The notes beneath the pieces were generated by a model. The model was not told where the DNA came from. It worked only from the letters and a program-made list of their open reading frames with translations, and did no database searches. This document shows positions 13,155-24,800 of a DNA stretch of 64,000 nt, one piece after another (the stretch's first letter is position 1; every line of letters starts with the position of its first letter). Location of the stretch: the NCBI RefSeq assembly GCF_963169125.1, contig NC_084795.1, forward strand, positions 187,834,214 through 187,898,213. The letters run 5' to 3'. Source of the stretch: Humulus lupulus. Its lineage: Eukaryota > Streptophyta > Magnoliopsida > Rosales > Cannabaceae. The translations under genes and the position numbers were made by a program.

Positions 13155-13919
13155 TGATATTAGTATAAATAAGATGTCACACAAAGGTTCAGCTTATTCA
13201 ATTTCAATACAAAGAGCAGAGTACTTCAAGCCGGCTTGACCAAGTACTCCTCTTAAATTAAAATTTTAAGTTATCTTTGTTTTATGGATATTTGTTTAAG
13301 ATCAAGTTTTTGATAGACTATTCTTCTGATTGTGTTAATAGTAAATTACACTGATAGTTGTTTTTCAGAAGATGAAAAGTTCTCTAAAAATCTTAACAAA
13401 GGAAAACCAAAGAGAATGGCATATACCTCATTCTTAGAGATTAGACTTTAAGAAAGAGAGAACTAGCTTTGTGATAGAGTTTCTTCAGGACTTCTATTAT
13501 GTGTGAACTGTTATAATTTGAGTGTGATAGTTCTTCTCAACTGTGTATAGGGTGTAATCTCAGATTGTTGATGCTTAATAAAGACTTATGGTGGTAATCT
13601 CAGATTCTTGTGCATTATTACATTTGATTCTTCTTACTGTGTTACTGTTATTCTTGTGAGCTAGTTTTGCTAATATATGTTTGCCTAAAGTTGACAAGCA
13701 AGTAATAGTATAAATATATTATATAGTAATAGTATACATATAAATATATATTATATAGTAATAGTAATAGTATAAATATATAATAAACTCTTTTTTTTTT
13801 GTATTTTATAGTAATAGTATTGAATGGTTGGAGTTAGATATCATTAATAATTAATATACATTTACGAATAATATGCTTTTTAGTTATTCGCTGAGTGATT
13901 TTCTTATTACTTTACACAG
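13155..13919. other. Non-coding filler inside the CACTA element
   Basis: AT-rich sequence with no recognised exon. 13700-13790 is a simple tract built from tatatagtaatagtataaa-like units. The right end is the intron and acceptor (tttacacag) of the GAPCP fragment. Confidence 0.5.
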
Positions 13920-15223
<1,304 letters not shown>

Positions 15224-15458
15224 CCACATGATTTTGATACGTGCATTGCGAAAAATGAAGAAGCTATTCAAATTGATCATCACTTTGCTGAGTGTTATGG
15301 AAACATGGCAAATGCTTGGAAGGTAATCTTTAGTAACTTTTATGGTTCCACTGTCAAGTATTTAACCTGCAAGCATCTAATAGACAGTTATTATGTTTCT
15401 GCTACAGGAGAAGGGCAACATTGATGTTGCAATCTGCTACTATTTAATTGCTATCGAG
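15224..15458 (+). pseudogene. SEC: O-GlcNAc transferase SECRET AGENT fragment (TPR exons)
   Basis: Two exons from the N-terminal tetratricopeptide region of the plant O-linked GlcNAc transferase SEC. Exon 1 (15224-15322) reads HDFDTCIAKNEEAIQI then HHFAECYGNMANAWK; exon 2 (15408-15458) reads EKGNIDVAICYYLIAIE, completing a TPR helix pair. GNMANAWKEKG(N/D)(I/L)D is the typical TPR signature of this protein. The catalytic domain is not present. No stop in the 50 codons; splice borders are AG/GT. Confidence 0.88.
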
Positions 15459-15984
15459 GTTTGTTACAGCCATCAATCTAGTCCATAAGTGGGGTCTTTT
15501 TTTGTGATTTGTTTGCAATATATACTTTTTGAGTTCAAATTATATTTTCTGTTTTTGGCTTAACGTTATTAGTTAACTCCTGATATATTCTTTCCACTGG
15601 TGGGGGTGTTTATGTTAATTGAAAGTGTTAATAATCAATTCTTTAGCTGATGTAAGGTGGTGCTTGCTTAAATTATTACTTTAGTGTTGATAAATTCCAG
15701 TGAAACTTAACCAACTTGGCTAGAGAAAACACTCCAACTAGGTTGTTTTAAAGTATTAGGTTCCTCTGTACTCCAATATCTATGGAACTGCTTTATTATA
15801 ATTACATTATTCTATCAAGTTAAATTTATTATTTTGTACGAGTTTGCTCAAACGGTGTGTTGTTTTTCTTCTATATGTGGTTTTTATTACATTAAAAATA
15901 ATATTTTTGAAAGGTTAATATTCTCCAAAGGTTTGTTGTAAGAGACATTCATTGTTAATGACACTGTGAAGTTGACATAAATGT
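15459..15984. other. Non-coding filler inside the CACTA element
   Basis: AT-rich intron-like or intergenic sequence between the SEC and RAD23 fragments. Nothing recognised. Confidence 0.5.
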
Positions 15985-16870
15985 TATGCATCAAGGAATT
16001 CTTGAACATGCAGATGTTCCACCAGTTGCCCAAGTTCCTACTCAGGCAGCAGCAAACTCCCCAACAATCATTCCTCTAGTGCAAGCATCACAACCTGCTG
16101 CTGCACCTGCTGTTGTCCCTAATGCAAATCAACTGGATCTCTTCTCACAGGTAGCTATTGTTCTACCTCTTAACTTTTGAATTCTTCCCTCAGATAGATG
16201 CTCCTTTGAAGTTTGAATTGTATTTTATGATCAACTAATTAATAAAATATATTACTATTCTTGAATCAGGGCCTACCAAATGTGGGTGCAAATGCTGGTG
16301 CTGGCAATTTGGATTTTCTTCGAAACAATCAACAGGTACTTGATTTTTTTTCCTTTCTTTTTTTCTTTGATCCATATGGAGCTTTACTCTTTTTTATTGC
16401 TGTAGTCATGGTTGAATTTTTTTTTCTCTAACTTTCATTGTAGTTCCAAGCATTGCGAGCTATGGCGCAAGCAAACCCTCAAATTCAGTAGGTTAGGCTT
16501 CTCATAAAGAAACAAAATGCCTGTTGATAGCTTGGTCATTTTGGTGGCAGACGGACACTAAATAGTACTCATGCTACACTTATTGTTTTGCAGCCTATGC
16601 TTCAAGAGCCAGGGAAACAAAATCCACATCTTGTGCATCTCATAGAAGAGCCTCAGGTTGACTTTTTGCGCTTGATAAATGAACCTATCGATGGAGGAGA
16701 AGGGTGAGATGAATGTAGTTTTTTTTTATTATTTATCGGTTTTTGTTATCTACTTGACACATGCTAATTTTTAATTTTTATTATACAATCAGGAACGTTC
16801 CGAGCCTGATGGCTTCAGCCAGGCCACAGGCTATGACTGTAACTCCTGAGGAGCGGACAACCATTGAATG
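15985..16870 (+). pseudogene. RAD23: RAD23 ubiquitin-receptor fragment (five exons)
   Basis: Middle to C-terminal part of RAD23, a shuttle that brings ubiquitinated proteins to the proteasome and binds the XPC/RAD4 repair factor. Exons: about 15985-16150 (end of UBA1 and linker: GILEHADVPPVAQVP, NANQLDLFSQ), 16270-16335 (GLPNVGANAGAGNLDFLRNN), 16444-16488 (FQALRAMAQANPQIQ), 16594-16703 ([34 protein letters not shown]) and 16793 to about 16870 (MASARPQAMTVTPEERTTIE). The third and fourth form most of the XPC-binding domain. The donor after PQIQ has decayed to cagTAG, which gives an in-frame stop if read through. The N-terminal UBL domain and C-terminal UBA2 are missing. Confidence 0.92.
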
Positions 16871-17421
16871 TGTATGTTTCTAATCTTTGTTTAACCTCTG
16901 TGTAGTCCCTCTCATGTTTGTGCTTTTATCCAAGAGCCAAGATGGCTACTCAAGAACATTTATTGCATTTTTTTATACTTAAACATATAATTTAGACGGT
17001 TGAAACCTTTACTGCACTGTTTTATAGTTAATTTTATTATAATGTTTCAGTCAGTTCTATGTATCAACAACCATTCAGATCAATCACATTTTAGGACGAA
17101 AATAAATAAATAAATAGTCAATTGAACAGAGGGAAAAACTCTAGTGATGGTTAAAAATATAGAAGTGGCTGTTAGACAAAATAATGCGAAAGACTTGGCA
17201 CTTGATCATGCTATACATCTGTTGCTCGGTGGTATGTTTGCCAAGTGTTTGTGTATTGGTTCTGGTTCAGTTTTCTCACCACAATCACTTGAGTAGACAA
17301 TGAGGGACTGCTTTTGAGTACTGCCCTTGGGGTATGTTCATTTCTTCATTTATTGATTCTTTATGTTATTTTTCTTCTATTTCTTATTTTAAAGTGTTAT
17401 TTGTTTCATTTGGAAAAACAG
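16871..17421. other. Non-coding filler inside the CACTA element
   Basis: AT-rich sequence with no recognised exon between the RAD23 and NAT fragments. A short aataaataaataaata run lies near 17100. Confidence 0.5.
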
Positions 17422-18146
17422 GGGAGGCAGTATTTCTGGGTTTTCAGCACTACATTTTGATCCTTGGAACTGTAGTGATGATCCCTTCTTTCCTTGTTCC
17501 TTACATGGGTGGTACTGATGTGAGCTCATTTTTCATAAAAGACCAATATTTCTTTTTAAGCAAGAAATTAATATAGTTTGTGAGCGGATCCTTTAATGTT
17601 TCCTCATAATAATTTTGCTCATCCTCTTTTCTTTACTAAAGTGATAAAGTCAAGTTTTTGGAGTTGTTTATGTATCAAAGTTGAAACTTTGTTAATGATT
17701 TTATGAACCATCTTTGAAAAATAAAATTTCATCAGGGTGATAAAGTAAGAATAGTACAGACTCTACTGTTTGTTGAAGGAATTAACACACTTCTTCAAAC
17801 TCTCTTTGGAACCAGACTGCCTACATTTATTGGAGGGTCTTATGCATTCATGGTGCCTATTATATCTATCATTCATGATTCATCATTGGCTAGTATTGAG
17901 GACCCTCATATCGTAAGTGCAACCCTTCTATTCTTGAATAAGGCATTTCCTTTTCCTTGATATCACTAAAGCATTCTTTTATGGTATGACTTCTTTGCTA
18001 TCTATGTGTTGTAAGGAAGCTTACTTTTCTTGTACATTTTTCTATAGATTTCTCAACACCATGAGAGCAGTCCAAGGTGCTTTGATAGTAGCATCAAGCA
18101 TATAGATTATCCTAGGATACAGTCAAATTTGGGCCATCTGTTCCTG
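17422..18146 (+). pseudogene. NAT: Nucleobase-ascorbate transporter fragment (three exons)
   Basis: Part of a NAT/NCS2 family membrane transporter. Exon 1 (17422-17519): EAVFLGFQHYILILGTVVMI then LVPYMGGTD, the first membrane span region. Exon 2 (17736-17912): GDKVRIVQTLLFVEGINTLL, FGTRLPTFIGGSYAFMVPI, IIHDSSLASIEDPHI. Exon 3 (about 18048-18146): FLNTMRAVQGALIVASSI, then TAG at 18105 where the family has Gln, then IILGYSQIWAICS. The acceptor of exon 3 also looks altered, because the codon for the Arg before FLNTMR overlaps the AG. The QH motif of the first span and the GGS segment are kept; the rest of the roughly 530-residue protein, including the NAT signature, is missing. Confidence 0.9.
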
Positions 18147-19593
18147 GTAAGATTTATCTATCTTGGAATTAGAGGTAGTTGATTCAGGTATAATGCTGAA
18201 ACCTGAAAACAACAGTATAATGGCTTGTGATTCTTGCTATTCAAATGGTTCTTTAGAGGGAATAAAAATTGGATGGTTCCTATTCCAAGGGGGATAACAA
18301 TGATTCCTTTGTTTTTAAGTATCAAGTGCAGTACCAATCTTTCAAAATCCTGATATTTCTATGCAATTTATGGTATTGAACTTGGTTTGGTCACATTTTT
18401 AGTCTTACTGAACCATTTTCTCTAGTTCAGACATGATATGGACTAGTCCTTTATGAATGCTGAATGGACATTTGACCATATGGTCCCCATGCATTTTTCT
18501 GTTGAAATATGTTTTACTGTACATTGCCTTTAAGGTCTGTTAACTATTTTTTGCACTTTGGAATTGGCACAAATGGGAATCTTCAATTTGTTGTATTTTG
18601 ATTATTTAAAAATTTTCCAAGAGTTTCTTTTCTTGACAGGCTTGTTTTATTTTTCTATAAATTTTTTTGTTTACCTTGTTCTTTCTATTGATGTTTTTTT
18701 TCTTTATGCTCTAGGCGGTGTGTTTTGCTTTAATGGGCATTGGCAGCTCATTTCATGCTCAAGAAACTGTGTGAGTGGGTAATTGGAGACTAGAGTGTGG
18801 TAAATATTGTTCTTTTCTTGTGTACTGTGTTATGTTTGGGGTCATTTGGGACATGTTACTTTCTGATTCTTTTGAGATCTGCATGTAAAAGCCTCAACTT
18901 ATCTGTTTGCATACATTTGTTGAAAACATCATGTTTTGGCCTTCGGGTACTGTGTGACTTCAAGCCATCAACTACAGAGGTTAACATAACAATAAAGCTT
19001 TTACTTGTGTTGCTTTTCTCGACAGTGGAGTTTTGTTGTCTCAGTTCACGTCTTGGTGGCATGAAAGACATGGAATCTGTCGAGGTCGTGGCTAATATTT
19101 CTAATGTGTCTGGAATTACTACCCATTCTTTGCAACTCTACAGTCATTGCTGACCACTGGACCGTCTCCCTGCAACTGTACAGTCATTGCAACTGTTGTT
19201 TATTTCTTTGTGTTGAAAGTAGTAACTTTTAACTATGTTGAATATTTAAGACTCCTTGAATACTTAAAGAACATTTTGTTGTTGATGACAGTGTTGAATG
19301 TTTTAAACTAATTTGTGGATTGTTAATACAATGTTGAATGTTCTTACTTTTTGTTATTTGAAAATCAAGTTCATTTGATGATGCTAGTATATATTAGAAA
19401 GCTAATTTTAATTATATAAAAAAATTAAAAAATAATATAATAAATTAGTGTTATATAAATAAAATATATAATGAGAATTTAAACTTATCTAAATATTAAA
19501 ATAATACAAAAATTGTGTTATAATATCTATTACAATAACATTTTTTATGCAAATAATTGTGTTATGCACACTTCATTATAAAACACAAATAAT
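18147..19593. other. Right part of the CACTA element, no recognised gene
   Basis: Mostly AT-rich. One exon-like open stretch lies at 18715-18775 between tag and gtg borders, and 18797-19153 is an open frame of 118 codons; neither resembles a protein I know. Short blocks near 19110-19190 repeat the phrase ctacagtcattg / gtacagtcattgcaact. From about 19370 the sequence becomes the very AT-rich subterminal region. Confidence 0.4.
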
Positions 19594-19733
19594 GTGTTAT
19601 ACTAAAGTGTAGTATAACAGAAAAAATGTGTTATACTAAAGTATAGTATAACACAAAATATGTGTTATACTAAAGTGTAGTATAACACAAAAAAAGTGTT
19701 ATACTAAAGTGTGGTATAACACAAATTTATAAG
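19594..19733. repeat. Subterminal palindromic repeats of the CACTA element
   Basis: Four tandem copies of a 27-bp near-perfect palindrome, gtgttatactaaagtgtag followed by tataacac, spaced by A-rich linkers. Related half-units (gtgttat, ataacac) continue to 19976 and occur once or twice at the left end. Arrays of this kind near CACTA ends are binding sites for the TnpA-like subunit in En/Spm. Confidence 0.8.
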
Positions 19734-20099
19734 TATTGAAATGTGTTATATAATCGACTATAAATAACATAATTAAACACTTATCTATATATTAAAATAA
19801 CACAAAAAATGTGTTATCGTTGATAGTATAATAACACATCTGTATAACAATGATAAAGTGTTATGTAAAGTACCCTGACCTACGATAACATAGTTGGTCT
19901 TAACATATCAGAAAGTGTTATGGTATGTTTTGATAACACATTTTCGGTGTTATTAAAAGCATTTTTTCTTGTAGTGTAAATTCATGTATCTTGATTGTTT
20001 GTGATTGGTTATGTTCCTTTGGTAGATTTTGGAGAAGCTTTTACCCTATCATCATGGTTTGATTGCGGAGTCGTTAATTGTAGATTGACTTGGATAGCT

Positions 20100-21236
20100 A
20101 TGCGTCCAAGAAAATCTACGCGACTAGCCAGCACTAGGTCTGGGACCGGAGGAGATGACCAGGGCCAGATTCCTCCGCCAGTCCCTGAGAACTGGCAGCA
20201 ACTTATGGCAAATATGCAAGCATGACTTCAAAGCCAAGATGAATAGATTCGTCTTTTGCAACAGCAGGCTCCAGCAGGGAGTGATGCATCTATTATGCCA
20301 CCTGTAGTGGCACCAGTTATTCATCCAGCAGAGGTTGGGAATAGATGGGAGCCATTGTATGAGCGGTTCCGAAAGCAGCATCCCCTAACTTTTGAGGGAG
20401 GACCAGATCCACTGAAGGCCGAGCAATGGCTGACTATGATTACAACTATTCTGGACTATATGAGGATAGAGGGACATGACAGAGTGGTCTGTGCCACATA
20501 TATGTTGAGAGATGATGCCCGCATCTGGTGGGAAGTGGCCTCATAGACCAGGGATGTCACTGCTTTAAGTTGGAAAGGATTTAAAGACTTGTTTAGCCAG
20601 AAATAATACAATGTTGCCATCCAGGAAGCAAAAGTTAATGAGTTTGTGGGGTTGGTTTAGGGCAGTATGACCGTTACTGATTATGCCCTAAAGTTTGAGA
20701 GGCTTGTGAAATTTGCACCAGACCTTGTGCCTACTGATGCAGCCAGGCAAGACAGGTACATTAGGGGGCTTAATGCTATGATAGCCCAGGATGTTAGGAT
20801 CACAACGATATCTGGGGGAACAACTTATGCCGAGGCCGTTGAGAAGGCTCTTACCACTGAGGAAGTAGAGAATAATATTTGGAAGGAAAGTGCAGTGAGG
20901 CGCGAGGGTTGCAAGGTGGTGCCTCCTTATTCTGGGTCAAGTAGGGGCAGAGGCCCCAGTGATTTTAAGAGAAAGACCCCTGACACTTCGACCGCTGCTG
21001 GTCCTGATAGGAGGGGTCGGGGTGGTCAGGGTGGCCATGAGGGTGGTAGTGAACCATGGAGGAGGTATCCGGAGTGCCCGAGGTGTAGAAGATGTCATCA
21101 AGGCAAATGTCGGGCCAAGGTTTGCTATGTGTGTGGAACGATGGGGCACCTCAAGAAGGACTGCCCAACAATGAAGAAGGGGGAAATAGGAAAGGTGGAT
21201 AGCTTGACTCCAACTCGAGTGTTCACCTTGACATAG
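20100..21236 (+). pseudogene. Tekay-type gag
   Basis: Capsid/nucleocapsid precursor. It starts at ATG 20100 (MRPRKSTRLASTRSG) and reads NRWEPLYERFRKQHPLTFEG, DPLKAEQWLTMI, MLRDDARIWWE (retrotransposon gag domain) and DRYIRGLN, ending in one zinc knuckle, CYVCGTMGHLKKDC (CX2CX4HX4C), near 21123. In-frame stops: TGA at about 20223, then TAG or TAA in DE*IR, VAS*TR, SQK*YN and GLV*GS, and TAG after FTLT at 21234. Most replace a Gln or Trp codon. It would have been one frame with protease and RT. Confidence 0.9.
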
Positions 21237-21254
21237 GCAGAGGCCGAGGCTAGT

Positions 21255-21638
21255 TTGTCGGTAGTGACAGGTCAGCTCTCCAGCGCTGGCTCTCCATTTA
21301 CTGTATTGGTTGAATCTGGTGCTACACATTCCTTTGTTTCTAGTAAAGTGATTGATAGACTGTGTAGACCTAGTGAGTATCGGACTGTGGGGTTTGGGAC
21401 TTTATTGCCTACTGGGGAACTGGTATTTTCTAGGAGATGGATTAGGGCACTGCTAGTGATGGTTGATAGTAGGGAGCTTTTAGTTGACTTGATTGAGCTA
21501 GATATGGAGGATTTTGACATGATCCAAGGTATGGATTGGCTGGTCAGGTATGGGGCTACCATTGATTGTAGGAAGAAGATAGTGACTTTTGAGCCTGAGG
21601 GCGAGGATCCTTTTGTCTTCGTGGGTGCGGTATGGTGA
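21255..21638 (+). pseudogene. Tekay-type aspartic protease
   Basis: Retropepsin domain. The active-site box, in the family FDSGATHSF, reads VESGATHSF, so the catalytic Asp has become Glu. The rest is well kept: ELLVDLIELDMEDFDMIQGM then DWLVRYGATIDC, with the second hydrophobic repeat. Stops bound it on both sides (21234 and 21636). Confidence 0.88.
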
Positions 21639-21650
21639 CCTCGCATACCC

Positions 21651-23072
21651 ATGATTTCAGCATTGAGAGCCAGAGACCTATTGCAGGGTGGATGTATAGG
21701 TTTTCTAGCTAGTGTTGTTGACACTACCAGGATGTTGCTAGTGGGACCGGGAGAGACCAGGGTGGTTTGCGAGTTTTTGGATGTATTTCCTGAAGAGCTA
21801 CCAGGGTTGCCACCACGCAGGGAGATTCAATTTGGTATCGAGTTAGCACCAGGGACAGAACCAGTATCAAGGGCACCATATAGGATGGCACCAGCAGAGT
21901 TAAAGGAGTTGAAGATACAATTACAAGAACTTCTTGATTTGGGATTCATTAGGGCTAGTTACTCTCCATGGGGCGCTCCAGTTTCATTTATTAAGAAGAA
22001 GGACGGGACTCTGAGGATGTGTATAGATTACAGGGAATTGAACAAGTTGACCATTAAGAATAAGTATCCTCTACCAAGGATTGATGACTTGTTCGATCAG
22101 CTGTAGGGAAAGAAAGTGTTCTCAAAGATTGATCTTCGATCTGGTTATCACCAGCTGAGGATCAAGGACGAGGACATATCGAAGACGGCCTTTCAGATGC
22201 GGTATGGGCACTATGAGTTCTTGGTCATGTCTTTTGGTTTGACTAATTCCCCGGCAGCTTTCATGGATCTGATGAACAGGGTGTTCAAGGACTTCTTGGA
22301 TCAGTTCATCATTGTCTTCATCGATGACATCTTAGTATACACCAGTTTAGAGGCAACGCACGAGCGACATCTTCGACAGGTCTTACAGAGGTTAAGGGAG
22401 CATCGGTTATATGCCAGATTTAAGAAGTGTGAGTTTTGGTTGCCAGAGGTGCGAAGTTTCCTCAGGTTAGCAGGTTATTACAGGAGGTTTGTAGAAGGAT
22501 TCTTGAAGATTTCTTCACCAATGACAGAGTTGACATGGAAGAACCAAAAGTTCATTTGGTCAGAGAAGTGTGAGGACAGTTTCCAAGAATTAAAGCGATG
22601 GCTTATTACTGCACCTGTACTAAGTCTTCCTTCGGAGGAAGGAAAGTTTGTAGTATACTGTGATGCATCGAGGATGGGTTTGGGCTATGTGTTGATGCAG
22701 AATGAGAAGGCTATAGCTTATGCATCGCGGCAGCTGAAGGAGTATGAACAGCGGTATCCTACCCATGATTTGGAGCTGGCGGAAGTGGTATTCGCACTGA
22801 AGGTTTGGCGGCATTATCTGTATGGGGAGAAGTGTGAGATATACACTGACCATAAGAGTTTGAAGTATTTCTCCACCCAGAAGGATCTGAACATGAGGCA
22901 AATGCATTGGTTGGAGTTTGTTAAGGATTATGATTGTGACATTCTTTACCACCCAGGGAAAGCCAATGTTGTAGCAGATGCATTGAGTCGGAGGGGCTCA
23001 GGGCAGTTATTTAGTTCTGTTCAGATGTCAAGAGAGTTAGCTGATGAGATGGCCAGGGCAAGGATAGAGTAG
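21651..23072 (+). pseudogene. Tekay-type reverse transcriptase and RNase H
   Basis: RT: the hinge [16 protein letters not shown], then [50 protein letters not shown], a TAG at 22104, then [15 protein letters not shown], the [15 protein letters not shown] palm, and the catalytic FIDDILVY near 22320. RNase [54 protein letters not shown] and [11 protein letters not shown]. An in-frame gap lies at 22446: [10 protein letters not shown] is followed directly by [13 protein letters not shown], so about 45-50 residues of the connecting region are missing without a frameshift. Otherwise this is the best-preserved coding segment of the element. Confidence 0.92.
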
Positions 23073-23329
23073 GTGATAGGCCGATTAGCCAATATTACCT
23101 TGCAGTCGACTCTGTTTTAGACGCATAGCTACAGGAAGTCTGACAGAATGTCTTAGTGGGGGTAGCTAAGGATTATTCTGTTTCTGAGGCTGGTATGCTT
23201 CAATATCAGGGACGGATTTGTGTTCCGACAGATGAAGAGATCAGACGAGAGATATTAGATGAGTCTCACACTACGCCGTACTCGCTTCATCCACTACTAC
23301 AAAAACATCCTTTTAAGACACTTTTTTAG

Positions 23330-24370
23330 GGCACTCACCTAGATGTGAGTCCTAAAAACAAACTCCTGGAATTTTTAGGACTTGCGTTGCGAGTCCATAA
23401 AGAATTTCTTTTAGGACTCGCGGAGCGAGTCCTAAAAACTATGTGTGTCCTAAAAGTTTAAGTTTTTTTTTAAAGAAACACCTCCTGGACTTTTAGGACT
23501 TTTAAAAACTTATGTGTGTCCTAAAAGTTTGACTTTAAAAAAATTTCAAATTCCCTCCAATTTTTTTAACTAAAATTACGATAATGTATTTAGGACTCAC
23601 ATTGCGAGTCCTAAAAACTTATGTGTGTTTTAAAATTTGAATTTTAAATAATTTCAAATTTCCTCCAATTTTTTTAAGAATGCTTTTAGGACTCGCATTG
23701 CGAGTCCTAAAAACTTAGTGTGTGCTAAAAATTTGAATTTTAAAAAATTTCGAATTCCCTCCAATTTTTTTAACTAAAATTACGATAATGTATTTAGGAC
23801 TCACATTGCGAGTCCTAAAAACTTATGTGTGTTTTAAAATTTGAATTTTAAATAATTTCAAATTCCCTCCAATTTTTTTAAGAATGCATTTAGGACTCGC
23901 ATTGCGAGTCCTAAAAACTTAGTGTGTGCTAAAAATTTGAATTTTAAAAAATTTCAAATTCCCTCCAATTTTTTTAACTAAAATTACGATAGCGAGTCCT
24001 AAAAAAATGATTTTAGGACTCACATTGCAAGTCCTAAAAACTTAGTGTGTTCTAAAAATTTGAATTTTAAAAAATTTCAAATTCCGTCCAATCTTTTTAA
24101 CTAAAATTACGAGAATGTTTTTAGGACTCGCATTGTGAGTCCTAAAAGAATGATTTTAGGACTCACATTGCGAGTCCTAAAAACTTATATGTGTTCTAAA
24201 AATTTGAATTTTAAAAAATTTTAAATTCCCCCCAATTTTTTTAACTAAAATTACGATAATGTTTTTAGGACTCGCATTGCAAGTCCTAAAAACTTATATG
24301 TGTTCTAAAAGTATGAATTTTAAAAAATTTCAAATTCCCTCCTATTTTTTTAACTAAAATTTTACTATTT
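23330..24370. repeat. Tandem array with 'aggactcgcattgcgagtcc' hairpin units
   Basis: About ten copies of a palindrome of the form ggactcgcattgcgagtcc, each set in a roughly 105-bp direct repeat whose remainder reads aaatttgaattttaaaaaat, then ttccctccaatttttttaac and taaaattacga. Three further copies lie at 24846-24989. Each palindrome can fold to a stem of 8-9 bp or more. Confidence 0.85.
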
Positions 24371-24379
24371 ATTACTTCA

Positions 24380-24800
24380 CAAAGCTCATTCTCTCTCATT
24401 CTCTCTCTCTCCTTGCTCTCTTTCCCTATTTCTCTCTCTATCTCTCTCTCAAGAACTCCACAACCAAGCCACGGACAGCGGCGCTCCGGCCACCCATCTC
24501 CTACACGCGCCAGCGCAATGGATGCTGAAGGTCAGCGACATTCGACCCCTGCGAGCCAAGCCCCTCACGCGCCGCCCTCCGCCGCCTAAAGTCTTTTGAA
24601 GTCGCGGTGGTGCTATTTTTTCCAAACTCTTCCGAGTAGTTTCTGACCGCCTCGAGCCACCCCGACCCAAATGAACACCACCAATGCATTGATCATTTTC
24701 CCGCTAAATGATTGATCATTTTCCCGAACCACCACCGTGGGGTGGTGGCGCCGCCGTTAATGTTGGAGCTCCGGTGGGAGCTTCGACTATCAATTAATTT
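24380..24800. other. Possible captured gene piece in the small CACTA element
   Basis: A CT microsatellite (ctctctct, 24383-24450) followed by about 350 bp that is much more GC-rich than the surrounding array. That pattern resembles a plant 5' UTR and first exon. Open frames exist on both strands (for example 24449-24670 minus), but I recognise no protein. Capture is an inference from composition. Confidence 0.35.

Noticed and set aside
18797..19153. 118-codon open frame in the CACTA element as a gene
   Set aside because: No recognisable motif, low complexity, no supporting splice structure. Kept only as unassigned sequence.
20937..21329. 130-codon open frame on the minus strand
   Set aside because: It is the antisense shadow of the Tekay gag and protease, with no motifs of its own.
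23330..24370. CRISPR-like array
   Set aside because: The spacers are themselves repeats, the array lies inside a transposon with inverted ends, and the genome is a plant.
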